Assembly: GCF_001613165.1 (NCBI RefSeq)
Contig: NZ_BDBV01000001.1
Span: 1 to 64,000, forward strand
DNA length: 64,000 bases
Source: Nocardia mexicana NBRC 108244
Lineage (GTDB): Bacteria > Actinomycetota > Actinomycetes > Mycobacteriales > Mycobacteriaceae
Direction: 5' to 3'
Positions 42,433 through 50,938 of the stretch are shown one piece after another. The notes under the pieces are model-generated. The model was not told the DNA's origin. It made no database searches and was given only the letters and a program-made list of their open reading frames with translations. The position numbers and the translations under genes were made by a program. Positions within the stretch are counted from its first letter, which is position 1. Each line of letters opens with the position of its first letter.

Positions 42433-44034
42433 CTATCGCAGCCAGGTGTCGTGGAACTGTAGGCGGCCTGAGGCCTCGAACTTCAAGTCCTGCACCGTAT
42501 TCGACACGCCGATGGCCTGGGACAGCTCGATGGTCGGGATGTACAGCCCGTTGTCGATCACCAGCTGCTGAGCGTGGCCGATGAGCTGCGCACGGGCGGC
42601 AGGGTCGACCGCCTGCAGCTGCTCCGAGAGCGCCTGGTCCAGCGGGGGAATCGGCCCGCGCACATTGAGATTTCGATCGGCGAGCCCGAACTGGGTGCGC
42701 AGGATGTCGCCGTCGGCGCGGGTGAGGTTGTAGTACAGGGAGTCGTAGTCCTTGCTGTTCTGCCGCGCCGTGTACTCCGCATCGGCCGCGACCTCGAGCC
42801 GTGCGTCGACACCGACCTTGCGCAGCTGCTGCTGAATCAGCTCCAGGATCGCCTGATTCCCGGCGAACGCCCGCGAGAACAGCACCCCGAACGACAGCCG
42901 GACACCGTCCTTTGCCCGGATGCCGTCGCTCCCCGGCACCCATCCGGCCTGATCGAGAAGTCGCTTCGCCGCATCGGCGTCGTATCCGAGTCGACCCGAG
43001 AGATCCACGTGTGCCGGGGTTTTCGACGACAGCGCGCCGTCGGCGGCCCGGAACTGCGGGCCGAGCACGGTATCCACCAGTTCCTTGCGGTCGACCGCCG
43101 TTTCCAGTGCGGTCCGCACGGCCGGATCCCGCAGCGGGCCGCGGGTGACGTTGGGCTGAATCCCGAACGGCAGCCCCGGGTTCGAGGTGACCTGCACCGT
43201 CCCGCCCGTGGCCTCGATCTGCGGGACATCCTGCGGCAGCGCGTCACTGATCGCGTCCAGCTGATCGGAGGACAGGCTCCCGGACCGCACCCCCGACTCC
43301 GGAACCACCCGGAATTCGATGCGATCCAGATAGGCCTCCCCTTGCTGCGCGAAAACCGCCGAGCCCCACGAGTATCCGGTTCGCTTCGCCAGCGTGGCGG
43401 AGGAACCCTGCCGATACTCGGCATAGGTGAACGGGCCGCTCCCGATATTGTCGCCCAGGCAGCGCTCGTCGGCCGATTTCGCCGTCGTGGCATCGGCGAG
43501 GATGCCCAGTTGCGGGGTCGAGGAGGCCTGCAGGAACTGCGCGTTCGGGCGGTCGAACTCCACTCGCGCGGTCAGCGGATCCGGTGCGGTCGTGCCGGTA
43601 TATCCGGCCAGGTAGCTCGCCGCCAGCGGCGCCTTGGCCCCCGTGAGCGTGCGGACGATCGCGTCGAAATTCTTCTGCACCGACGCGGCGGTCACCGGCG
43701 TGCCGTCGCTGAACGTCACACCCGGCCGCAGGTGGAAGGTGAACGCCTTCGCGTCCGGACTCACCTCCCAGCTCTGCGCCAGCCACGGGGTGATCTCGCC
43801 GGTGCCCGGATGCTGATCGGTCAGCGAATCGACGATCTGCCTTGTGACATACAGGGTTTGGTTGGTTCCCGCCTGCGCCGGATCGGAGCAGGTCGGCGCG
43901 AGCGACAGGCCGTAGCGCAGCGTGCCGCCCGGCCGCGGCGGACCGGCCGGACCCTCGGCGCCCGTGCCGGAACCGCACGCCGCGAGCGTCGCGGCCGCCG
44001 CGACGACACCGAGCAGGGCCACTGGTCGTTTCAT
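42433..44034 (-). CDS. ABC substrate-binding lipoprotein, family 5 (peptide/opine/nickel type)
   Basis: A 533-residue binding lipoprotein. The ATG at 44034 is chosen because GGAGAA lies just upstream; an ATG 21 bp earlier is possible. The lipobox is ATLAACGSG, and the family-5 signature begins GGTLRYGLSLAPTCSDPAQA, with ITPWLAQSWEVSPDAKAFTF and FHLRPGVTFSDGTPVTAASV after it. The C-terminal region has KDYDSLYYNLTRADGD and GLYIPTIELSQAIGV. Ligands of the family are peptides, opines or nickel complexes. No permease or ATPase gene is adjacent, so it must use a distant importer. It follows another binding protein by 17 bp. Confidence 0.9.
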   Translation of the reverse strand: MKRPVALLGVVAAAATLAACGSGTGAEGPAGPPRPGGTLRYGLSLAPTCSDPAQAGTNQTLYVTRQIVDSLTDQHPGTGEITPWLAQSWEVSPDAKAFTFHLRPGVTFSDGTPVTAASVQKNFDAIVRTLTGAKAPLAASYLAGYTGTTAPDPLTARVEFDRPNAQFLQASSTPQLGILADATTAKSADERCLGDNIGSGPFTYAEYRQGSSATLAKRTGYSWGSAVFAQQGEAYLDRIEFRVVPESGVRSGSLSSDQLDAISDALPQDVPQIEATGGTVQVTSNPGLPFGIQPNVTRGPLRDPAVRTALETAVDRKELVDTVLGPQFRAADGALSSKTPAHVDLSGRLGYDADAAKRLLDQAGWVPGSDGIRAKDGVRLSFGVLFSRAFAGNQAILELIQQQLRKVGVDARLEVAADAEYTARQNSKDYDSLYYNLTRADGDILRTQFGLADRNLNVRGPIPPLDQALSEQLQAVDPAARAQLIGHAQQLVIDNGLYIPTIELSQAIGVSNTVQDLKFEASGRLQFHDTWLR

Positions 44035-44051
44035 CGTGTTCTCCAGGTAGG

Positions 44052-45038
44052 TCACGGCTGCTTCTTCGGCAGGCCCGGCGGATTGATCTGCGAGGCCCGC
44101 ACCGCCTCGCCCTGCAGCCCCCAGCGAGCGAGCAGCTTCTGGTAGGCACCGTGCTCGACGGCGTACTGCAGCGCCTCGTGGACGGGCCCGATCAGGCCGT
44201 TGTCCTTACGGGTCAGCACCGCGATCTCGGCCTGCAGCGCATCACCGGCGCCGGAGTAGGTGGTGAGGATCTTCGTCTGCCCCGCGGTCGCGGAGTGGTA
44301 CACCGCGACCGGGTTGGGGCCGAGGAAGCCGTCGATGCGGTGCGACGACAGCGCCAGGTAGTAGTCGGTGGTCTGCTGGTAGTAGGCGATGTCGATCTTC
44401 GGCAGCCCCTCGGCGGCGTTGAGCTCGTTCCAGTGCACCAGCAGCTGTTCCTGATTGGTCCCGCTGCCGACGCCGATTCGCTTGCCCGCCAGCGATTTCC
44501 GATCCTTGTACTCCCAGTTGCTGTCCTTGGGCACCTCCAGCGCGACATTGTCGAGCCGGTAGGTGGCGAAGTCGTACTTCTCCTTGCGTTCCTCGGTGAC
44601 GGTGACATTGGAGACGAACGCGTCCACCGCGCCGGAGTCGACGGCGACGAAATTCTGCGCCCAGTCGGCGGAGCGCAGCTCGAGGCGCAGCCCGAGTATC
44701 TCGGCGATCAGGGCGGCGAAGTCGACCTCGGAGCCGATATAGGTCCGGTCGTCCGAGGCGGTGAACCGCAGCGGCGGCCCCGTGGTCGCGGATCCCGTGA
44801 CGATCAGCGTGCCGCGGTGCCGGACGGCCTGTGGCACCTTGGCCGCGATGGCGTCCACCTTGTCGGCGTGCACCCGGCCGGGCTGCTCGGGCGACAGATC
44901 GAAACTCTGGCCGTCGGCGGTGCGCACCTCGTTCTCGGGGTCGTCGGTGCCACACGCGCCCGCGAGCAGCGTGACGGTGAGCAGCGCGGCGGCCAGCGCG
45001 CGGACACGTCCGCGACGGCCGTTGCGGGCGAAGAACAT
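44052..45038 (-). CDS. ABC substrate-binding lipoprotein, family 3 (polar amino acid type)
   Basis: A 328-residue binding protein. A signal peptide ends in the lipobox TLLAGACGTD. The family-3 core begins HRGTLIVTGSATTGPPLRFT, continues with YIGSEVDFAALIAEILGLRL and VDAFVSNVTVTEERKEKYDF, and ends with ALQYAVEHGAYQKLLARWG. Family-3 proteins bind polar amino acids, including cystine and sulfur amino acids. The divergent neighbour is a cysteine dioxygenase gene, which makes a sulfur-containing ligand worth testing. It is unusual that a family-3 and a family-5 binding protein are co-transcribed without permease or ATPase. Confidence 0.9.
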   Translation of the reverse strand: MFFARNGRRGRVRALAAALLTVTLLAGACGTDDPENEVRTADGQSFDLSPEQPGRVHADKVDAIAAKVPQAVRHRGTLIVTGSATTGPPLRFTASDDRTYIGSEVDFAALIAEILGLRLELRSADWAQNFVAVDSGAVDAFVSNVTVTEERKEKYDFATYRLDNVALEVPKDSNWEYKDRKSLAGKRIGVGSGTNQEQLLVHWNELNAAEGLPKIDIAYYQQTTDYYLALSSHRIDGFLGPNPVAVYHSATAGQTKILTTYSGAGDALQAEIAVLTRKDNGLIGPVHEALQYAVEHGAYQKLLARWGLQGEAVRASQINPPGLPKKQP

Positions 45039-45240
45039 TGGATTTCCTTACTTCCGAACCGAGAGGCGCGAGCGGGAACGCTCCGAGCGCACGAGCCAGG
45101 AGGCTGTGGTGACCGTAGGCGGAATCGATTGCGGTGTCTGCCCTCTCGATCGGGCTGAGCACAATGCTTGCGGTGAGCGGGCCGTCGCCGAACAATGAGT
45201 TTCGCTCACGCTGATCCTGTCCGATGGCACCGACGCCGCG

Positions 45241-45783
45241 GTGACGGACAATCCGATCATGACCACGTCACTCCCGGTGAACTTCAAGCATGCCAAGGAC
45301 ATTCACGCCGGTGTCGATGTGCCGTTACTGCACGAGGCCGTGCATCCGGAGCGGACGCTGTGGTCCCCCGCCGAATTGCACGAGCTGACCGGCACGGTCG
45401 CCGTCGAGCTGGCGACGCCGCTGCTGGATCTCGTCCGGTTCGATACCGGGCAGCGCTGGTGGGCTCGGCTGGCGCTGACCATGGGCGTGGAGCTGTGGCT
45501 GCTGTCGTGGGGGCCGGGGCAGGGCACCGAACCGCACGACCACGGCGGCGCGTCGGGCTCGTTCACCGTCACCATCGGCGAGCTGGACGAGGAGTTCCGG
45601 CACGCGGGCGGCCCGGTCCGGCAGGCGCACTGGGCGGCGGGCGACACGGTCGCGTTCGGCCCGCAGCGCGCGCACTACCTGCGCAATCGCAGCGGCCGCC
45701 CGGCCGCGTCGGTGCACGCCTACTCGCCACCGCTGCGCCCGGTCCGCGAGTACCGGACCCTCACCGACTTCGCGGGCATATGA
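45241..45783 (+). CDS. Cysteine dioxygenase-family cupin protein
   Basis: A 180-residue (or 174 from the ATG at 45259) cysteine dioxygenase-type cupin. The iron ligands are in TEPHDHGGASGSFTVTIGEL and, for the third histidine, FGPQRAHYLRNRSG. The region after it, VHAYSPPLRPVREY, carries the Ser-X-Pro and tyrosine segment typical of the family. It oxidises L-cysteine to cysteine sulfinate, or a related thiol to its sulfinate. A rhodanese gene follows 15 bp later, a pairing often seen in actinobacteria. Confidence 0.88.
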   Translation: MTDNPIMTTSLPVNFKHAKDIHAGVDVPLLHEAVHPERTLWSPAELHELTGTVAVELATPLLDLVRFDTGQRWWARLALTMGVELWLLSWGPGQGTEPHDHGGASGSFTVTIGELDEEFRHAGGPVRQAHWAAGDTVAFGPQRAHYLRNRSGRPAASVHAYSPPLRPVREYRTLTDFAGI

Positions 45784-45798
45784 GAGGATGCACAGCCC

Positions 45799-46194
45799 AT
45801 GAGCTCCATCGATGAACGGCTGGCGCAGGCCCGGTCCAGACTGATTCGCATCGACCCGCAGGACGCCGTGGCGCTGCAGGCCGACGGCGCGGTCATCGTG
45901 GATATCCGCCCACACGCCAACCGGCTCGACGAGGGCGAGATCCCCGGCTCGGTCGTGATGGAACGCATCCACCTGGACTGGCGGCTGGATCCCACGAGCG
46001 AGCACCGGCTGCCCGGCCTCACGGCGGAAACCCAGGTGATCATCGTGTGCAACGAGGGCTACGCCTCCAGCCTCGCCGCGGCCGACGCCCACGGGCTCGG
46101 TCTGGCGCACGCGACCGATCTCGTCGGCGGCTTCCGGGCATGGAAGGCGTCGGGGCTGCCGGTCGCGCCGGGTGGTTCACCGGCGGTGCCGTAG
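45799..46194 (+). CDS. Rhodanese-like sulfurtransferase
   Basis: A 131-residue single-domain rhodanese. The conserved parts are AVIVDIRPHANRLDEGEIPG, QVIIVCNEGYASSLAAADAH with the catalytic cysteine in the CNEGYAS loop, and DLVGGFRAWKASGLPV at the C-terminus. It transfers persulfide sulfur to thiol or cyanide acceptors. It is co-transcribed with the cysteine dioxygenase gene, so the two probably deal with cysteine-derived reduced sulfur. Confidence 0.9.
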   Translation: MSSIDERLAQARSRLIRIDPQDAVALQADGAVIVDIRPHANRLDEGEIPGSVVMERIHLDWRLDPTSEHRLPGLTAETQVIIVCNEGYASSLAAADAHGLGLAHATDLVGGFRAWKASGLPVAPGGSPAVP

Positions 46195-46212
46195 AGCGGT
46201 TCCGGCGAAAAG

Positions 46213-46328
46213 CGTGCCGGAATGACGGGGTCCGCCGGAACGGCAGGGGACGTGCCGGAATGACGGGGTCTCGCCGGAACGACAGGGGACGTGCCGGAGC
46301 GACGTTGATCGCCTGCGCCGGAATGATG
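46213..46328. repeat. 38/39-bp direct repeats built from GCCGGAA units
   Basis: CGTGCCGGAATGACGGGGTC begins at 46213 and again at 46251, and a diverged third copy begins at 46290, giving periods of 38 and 39 bp. Within each copy GCCGGAA occurs about every 19-20 bp, followed by (T/C)GAC or CGGC. Five to six GCCGGAA-type heptamers occur between 46203 and 46328. The array lies between the rhodanese stop and the AsnC-type regulator, so it might hold regulator sites, or it may be a short minisatellite. Confidence 0.8.
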
Positions 46329-46395
46329 GCTGCCAGGTACTGGAACTGCGGACAATCCAGGCGAGTGTCGAATTTTGTTCGATACGGTTGGTGCT

Positions 46396-46917
46396 GTGCG
46401 AAGATCCGACAAACCAGGTCAGTCAGCTCAGCCGGTGCGTTCGGCGGCGCAACCGGTCGTTCCGCTCGATGAGGTCGACCGGATTCTGCTCGATGAACTG
46501 GCTCGCGACGGCCGGATGACGAACAACGCGCTGGCCGCCGCCGCGGGGATCGCGCCGTCGACGTGTCTGGGGCGGGTGCGGGCGCTGGTGGAGCGCGGGG
46601 TCATCCGCGGCTTTCACGCCGATATCGACCCGGCGGCGCTGGGCCGCAGCCTGCAGGCCATGGTGTCGGTGCGGGTGCAGGCCAACGCGCGCAAACACCT
46701 CGCCGAGTTCGGCGAGCAGCTGGCCGCACTCGGCGAGGTGCTCAACGTGTACTTCATCGCCGGCGCCGACGACTTCCTCGTCCACGTCGCCACCGCCGAC
46801 ACCGAGGGCCTGCGCATGTTCGTGCTGGAGAACCTGAGCGCGCACCCTGCCGTCGCCCGCACCGAAACCATCCTCATCTTCGAGCACGTGCGGCCCCGCA
46901 TTCGCACCCCCCGCTGA
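46396..46917 (+). CDS. Lrp/AsnC-family regulator (AldR-like)
   Basis: A 173-residue Lrp/AsnC regulator from the GTG at 46396; a TTG 21 bp upstream is an alternative. The HTH reads DEVDRILLDELARDGRMTNN and AAAAGIAPSTCLGRVRALVE. The effector-binding RAM domain contains VSVRVQANARKHLAEFGEQL, YFIAGADDFLVHVATADTEG and ARTETILIFEHVRP. A regulator of this type, AldR, controls alanine dehydrogenase in mycobacteria. The ald gene lies 500 bp away, separated by one small convergent gene, so the same link is likely here. Confidence 0.88.
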   Translation: MRRSDKPGQSAQPVRSAAQPVVPLDEVDRILLDELARDGRMTNNALAAAAGIAPSTCLGRVRALVERGVIRGFHADIDPAALGRSLQAMVSVRVQANARKHLAEFGEQLAALGEVLNVYFIAGADDFLVHVATADTEGLRMFVLENLSAHPAVARTETILIFEHVRPRIRTPR

Positions 46918-46985
46918 GCGCACCGCGGGCCGGGCGGGCGGAGCGACCGGGGTACGACCCGATCGCCCGCGCCGCCATGTTGTGA

Positions 46986-47303
46986 TCAGAAGGCGCTGCC
47001 GGTGCCGGGCAGCCGGAATCCGTTCCAGCCGGGGCCTCGATCCCAGCCGCGATCCCGGTCCCAGCCGCGATCCCAGTCACGGCCCCGATTCCAGCCACGA
47101 TCGTTGCCCTTGCCGCGATCTCGCCCGTGCCCCTTACCGTGCACCTGTTCCACCGTCACGGAACCGGACTGCACGACCGGCGCGGCGGGCGCGACGTCCG
47201 CGGACGCCGGCCCGGCAAAGACAACGGCCGCACCGGCCGCCACCGCGACCGCCGTGACCGTGCGTACCGCGAGCCTCCGCGACCGAGTTTCGGATTTCGT
47301 CAT
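46986..47303 (-). CDS. Small secreted protein with Trp-Asp-Arg-Gly repeats
   Basis: A 105-residue exported protein from the ATG at 47303. A signal peptide ends near AAVVFAGPASA. The mature part has a short linker and then a charged tail of imperfect repeats of the type RGWDRD/RGWNRG (for example GRDWDRGWDRDRGWDRGPGW). The repeat reaches almost to the C-terminus (GTGSAF). The tail is rich in Arg, Asp, Gly and Trp and is likely disordered or wall-associated. I do not recognise a family. It sits between the AldR-like regulator and ald. Confidence 0.72.
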   Translation of the reverse strand: MTKSETRSRRLAVRTVTAVAVAAGAAVVFAGPASADVAPAAPVVQSGSVTVEQVHGKGHGRDRGKGNDRGWNRGRDWDRGWDRDRGWDRGPGWNGFRLPGTGSAF

Positions 47304-47424
47304 GGTGCACGTCCTTCCAACCTGCCGAAGCACGGGGAGCCGAGCCAGGGACCTCACGGGCTGCCCGACTCCCCACCTACTATCTACGTACGTAGACAGT
47401 AGATAAGTTGGCCGCGGGGAGCAA

Positions 47425-48534
47425 CTACGCCGCGGTCAAGGCGTGGGCCGTGTAGCCGTGGGCGGCCGCAACGGATTCGCTGAGCAGCATGCCCTCGTGG
47501 GTGCTCAGGCCCTGTGCCAGTCCGGAATCGGCGGCCACCGCCTCCCGCCAGCCGCGGTCGGCCAGCGAAATCACGTACGGCAGTGTGGCATTGGTGAGGG
47601 CGACGGTCGAGGTGTAGGGCACCGCGCCGGGCATGTTGGCGACGCAGTAGAACACCGACTCGTGCACCCGGTAGGTGGGGTCGGCGTGCGTGGTGGGGCG
47701 CGAGTCGGCGAAGCAGCCGCCCTGGTCGATCGCGATGTCGACCAGCACCGAACCCGGCTTCATTTGTGCCACAAGGTCGTTGGAGATCAGCTTGGGCGCC
47801 TTCGCACCCGGCACCAGCACCGCGCCGACCACCAGATCGGCCTCGCGCACCGAGTTCTCCACCTCGTGCGCATTGGAGATGACCGTGCGCACCCGGCCCT
47901 GATACTGCGCGTCGAGCTCGCGCAGCGGGGCGACGTTCAGATCCAGCACCGTGACGTCGGCGTGCATCCCGACCGCGATCGCGGCGGCATTGCGGCCCGC
48001 CACCCCCGCACCGATCACGACCACCTTCGCCGGGCGGGTGCCGGGCACCCCACCCATCAGCACGCCGCGGCCGCCGCCGCTGCGCATCAGGTGGTACGCC
48101 CCGGCCTGCGGCGCCAACCGGCCCGCGACCTCGCTCATCGGCGCCAGCAGCGGCAGCGAGCCGTCGCGGCCGGTGACGGTCTCGTAGGCGATGGAGGTGA
48201 TGCCCGAGCGCAGCAGCGCGTCGGTGCACTCCGCCGACGCGGCCAGGTGCAGATAGGTGAACAGCACCTGGTCCGCCCGCATGCGCGAATACTCCTCGGC
48301 CACGGGTTCTTTCACCTTCAGCACCAGATCCGCGACGCCCCAGACCTCGTCGGCCGAATCCAGCACGCGCGCACCGGCGAGGAGGTACGCGTCGTCGTCG
48401 AACGCCGATCCGGCGCCCGCACCCGCCTCGAGGAACACCTCGTGGCCGCGCGACACCAGCTCGCGCACTCCGGCGGGGGTGCCCGCCACCCGGTACTCGT
48501 GGTTCTTGACCTCGCGGGGAATTCCGATCTTCAC
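47425..48534 (-). CDS. ald: Alanine dehydrogenase
   Basis: A 369-residue enzyme; the GTG at 48534 has AGGAG upstream and gives the canonical N-terminus [20 protein letters not shown]. The catalytic lysine and histidine are expected in the [10 protein letters not shown] and FTYLHLAAS segments. The NAD-binding Rossmann motif is [20 protein letters not shown] with the acidic strand end VTVLDLN. It interconverts L-alanine and pyruvate plus ammonia. A longer open frame upstream crosses the promoter region and is not used. Two inverted repeats upstream and a nearby AldR-like gene suggest amino-acid-responsive control. Confidence 0.95.
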   Translation of the reverse strand: MKIGIPREVKNHEYRVAGTPAGVRELVSRGHEVFLEAGAGAGSAFDDDAYLLAGARVLDSADEVWGVADLVLKVKEPVAEEYSRMRADQVLFTYLHLAASAECTDALLRSGITSIAYETVTGRDGSLPLLAPMSEVAGRLAPQAGAYHLMRSGGGRGVLMGGVPGTRPAKVVVIGAGVAGRNAAAIAVGMHADVTVLDLNVAPLRELDAQYQGRVRTVISNAHEVENSVREADLVVGAVLVPGAKAPKLISNDLVAQMKPGSVLVDIAIDQGGCFADSRPTTHADPTYRVHESVFYCVANMPGAVPYTSTVALTNATLPYVISLADRGWREAVAADSGLAQGLSTHEGMLLSESVAAAHGYTAHALTAA

Positions 48535-48633
48535 CTGCACTCCTGTGGTTGCTGGGTTGCTGTGATCTATGCCGTGTCCTTGGTGATCGAAGCGATCCAT
48601 GCCGATCGGGCGGATCACCCCATGTCGAAAGTA

Positions 48634-48681
48634 TGAAGAAACTTCAATAGTTAATCCATTTCCATGAAGATAATTCTTCAT
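48634..48681. promoter_or_regulatory. Paired inverted repeats upstream of ald
   Basis: The first dyad is TGAAG-AAA-CTTCA (48634-48646), the second ATGAAGA-TAAT-TCTTCAT (48664-48681). Both share the TGAAG/CTTCA half-site, and their centres are about 32-33 bp apart, roughly three helical turns on the same face. The block is strikingly AT-rich for this genome and lies 100-147 bp upstream of ald. This fits cooperative binding by an octameric Lrp/AsnC-type protein. Confidence 0.65.
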
Positions 48682-48770
48682 TACACCGATCAAGCATCCA
48701 TATAGTCGATCGGCAGCTCCACTCGACCCGCCTGCCCGAAGCATCTTCGGACCTCGTCCCCGCCCCGCGG

Positions 48771-49985
48771 CTACCCGTCCCGCTCGTGCGGCATGTCCCA
48801 GATCAACGCCAGGAACAGCCGCGCTCGCTCCCGCGGCGAATCGAGCCGGTCCCCGAACAGCTCGCGCAGCCGGGCCAGCCGGTAGCGCACGGTCTGCGGA
48901 TGGATGTGCAGTTCGTGCGCGACGGCCTGGCGGTCCCCCATCTGCCACAGCCAGCTGCGCAACGTTTCGTGCAGGCGGTCCCGGGTGCCCTCGGGCAGGT
49001 CGCGCAGCGGCCGCAGCACCTGTTCGCGCAGCACCGACAGCAGCCACTCGTCGCGATTGGCGATGATGGTGTCGAGTTGCTCGCCGACCAGCACCGGACT
49101 GTCGCCGAGCACGCCGCCGCGCCGCAGCCGCAGGGCCGTCTGCGCGATCCGCATCCCGACGGGCAGCAGGTCCAGGCTCAGCGGGCCGCCGATCACCACC
49201 GCACATCCGTGCAATGCCGCCGAAAGCCGCTGCAGCTGACCGCCTTTGCCCACCTCGGGCACGATCGCCCCGATCGCGTCGGGCCGCCGGATCGGCAGCG
49301 AGTTGAGGCCGAGCCGATCCAGGACGGCACCGGAGTCACCGTCTGCCGGATCCGCGAGGACCACCGCGGCGTCGGTGGGCAGCGGCCAACCTGCCCGGGC
49401 CGCGGCGGCGCGGACGTCGGCGGTGTCGGACCGCCCGGACAGCAGCAGCTCGGCCAGTTCCTCCCGGCGGCGTTCGCGGGCGGCGCTGGCCGCGGACTGC
49501 TCCAGCACGTACCCGTGCGCCGAGGCGGTGGAGAACTCGTCGACGAAGACGAAGACCGCCTCGGCGAGCGCCGCCAGCACATGCGGTTCGAGCCGCAGTT
49601 CCAGCGCCGTCGCCGCGACGTGGTGCCACGCCACGCGGGCACCCACCTGATACGCGGTGAGCAGGTAGGACAGCTCCAGGCCGTCCTGGTAGTGCCGCTG
49701 CCCGATCTGCTCGAAAACCAGTTGGGCACGGGCGTATTCGCCGTCGCGGGAGTGGGCCGGGGCGGGGCCGTGCTCAGCCATGTCGAGCAGGCTGTGCACG
49801 AACAGCACGCCCGCCTCGGCGACGTCGGGATGGTGCTGGTCCAGGAATCCGGCGTAGTTCGGCCATTCCGCGGCCAGCATGTCCCGCACCTCGTCCAGCA
49901 GGCGAGGCATTCTAGCATCGAGCTCGGTGGCGAGCCGCTCGATCACGTCCGGTTCGACATGAAATTCTCTGTCGGAGTTGCTCAT
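48771..49985 (-). CDS. PucR/CdaR-family transcriptional regulator
   Basis: A 404-residue regulator starting at the ATG at 49985 with GGAGGGA upstream. The N-terminal two thirds form a helical and GGDEF-like sensory region, for example YQDGLELSYLLTAYQVGARV and VLAALAEAVFVFVDEF. The C-terminal PucR-type HTH is LHETLRSWLWQMGDRQAVAH, then ELHIHPQTVRYRLARLRELF, ending RARLFLALIWDM. Such regulators respond to small metabolites. It is divergent from the hopanoid operon with about 100 bp between starts, so it may control either that operon or ald. Confidence 0.87.
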   Translation of the reverse strand: MSNSDREFHVEPDVIERLATELDARMPRLLDEVRDMLAAEWPNYAGFLDQHHPDVAEAGVLFVHSLLDMAEHGPAPAHSRDGEYARAQLVFEQIGQRHYQDGLELSYLLTAYQVGARVAWHHVAATALELRLEPHVLAALAEAVFVFVDEFSTASAHGYVLEQSAASAARERRREELAELLLSGRSDTADVRAAAARAGWPLPTDAAVVLADPADGDSGAVLDRLGLNSLPIRRPDAIGAIVPEVGKGGQLQRLSAALHGCAVVIGGPLSLDLLPVGMRIAQTALRLRRGGVLGDSPVLVGEQLDTIIANRDEWLLSVLREQVLRPLRDLPEGTRDRLHETLRSWLWQMGDRQAVAHELHIHPQTVRYRLARLRELFGDRLDSPRERARLFLALIWDMPHERDG

Positions 49986-50089
49986 CCAGATCCCTCCGGG
50001 CTCGATTATCGCTCCGTGACAAAAACGACCGGCCGAAATCACTTGGACCGATGAAGATTTGCGCCCGGGGTAGCGCTCACCATCGAGGG

Positions 50090-50938
50090 ATGGACGCACC
50101 CACAGTCGGGCCCCGCCGGCTGCGGGGTCGCGAGCGGGAGGAGAACTTCCCGGTCGCGCTGCGCTGGCTCCCCCGCGAGCAGCGCGACTATCTGCACGCG
50201 GTATACGCCGCGGCCCGATCGATCGACGACGTGGGCGATCGGACGCCCGGTGATCGCACGGCGCGGCTGCTGGCGCTGCGCGCCGACCTGGCACAGGTCT
50301 GGTCCGGCGGCATGCCGTCCGAGCCGGTCTTCACGGCACTGGTCCCGGCGGTGACCGCGTGCGCGCTGGAGCAGGAGCCGTTCCAGCGACTGATCGAGGC
50401 GAATCTGGTGGATCAGCGGGTCACCCGGTACGCGACCTTCGAGGATCTGCTCGGCTACTGCCGCCTGTCCGCCGACCCGATCGGGCGCATCGTGCTCGGG
50501 GTGTTCGGCCAGTCCACACCGGCGACGGTCGCGCTGTCGGATCGGGTGTGCACGGCGCTGCAGGTGCTCGAGCACTGCCAGGACGTCGCCGAGGACTACC
50601 GCGCCGGGCGCATCTATCTGCCGCAGCGGGATCTGGCCGAATTCGGCGTGCAGGAGGCACAACTCGCCACCGGTGCGACACCACAGTGCCGGGCGGCAGT
50701 GCTGCGCCAGGTGGACCGGGCGGCGGAACTGCTCGACGAGGGCGCGATCCTGATCGGCCGCCTCACGGGATGGGCGCGGATCGCGGTGGCCGGGTATGTG
50801 GCGGGCGGCTATGCGACGGTGCGGGCCCTGCGGGCGGCCGGCGGCGATGTCTGGGGGCAGCAGGCGCGGCCCCGGCACGCCGATACCGTGCGTTCGATGG
50901 TGTCGCTGCTCGGCCGGGCGGCGGTGGTGTCGCGATGA
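50090..50938 (+). CDS. hpnC: Squalene synthase HpnC (hydroxysqualene synthase)
   Basis: A 282-residue all-alpha prenyl synthase. The start is uncertain between the ATGs at 50051 and 50090; the latter gives a more typical N-terminus before [20 protein letters not shown]. The two Asp-rich motifs are SIDDVGD and [20 protein letters not shown]. In hopanoid loci HpnC adds water to presqualene diphosphate, giving hydroxysqualene. The stop overlaps the hpnD start by four bases. It heads the hpnC-D-E, prenyl synthase, shc, hpnG, hpnH operon. Confidence 0.92.
   Translation: MDAPTVGPRRLRGREREENFPVALRWLPREQRDYLHAVYAAARSIDDVGDRTPGDRTARLLALRADLAQVWSGGMPSEPVFTALVPAVTACALEQEPFQRLIEANLVDQRVTRYATFEDLLGYCRLSADPIGRIVLGVFGQSTPATVALSDRVCTALQVLEHCQDVAEDYRAGRIYLPQRDLAEFGVQEAQLATGATPQCRAAVLRQVDRAAELLDEGAILIGRLTGWARIAVAGYVAGGYATVRALRAAGGDVWGQQARPRHADTVRSMVSLLGRAAVVSR

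Noticed and set aside
46213..46328. Short repeats as a possible CRISPR or riboswitch
   Set aside because: The spacing is 19-20 and 38-39 bp with related, not unique, sequence in between, and no paired-stem architecture of a known riboswitch is visible.
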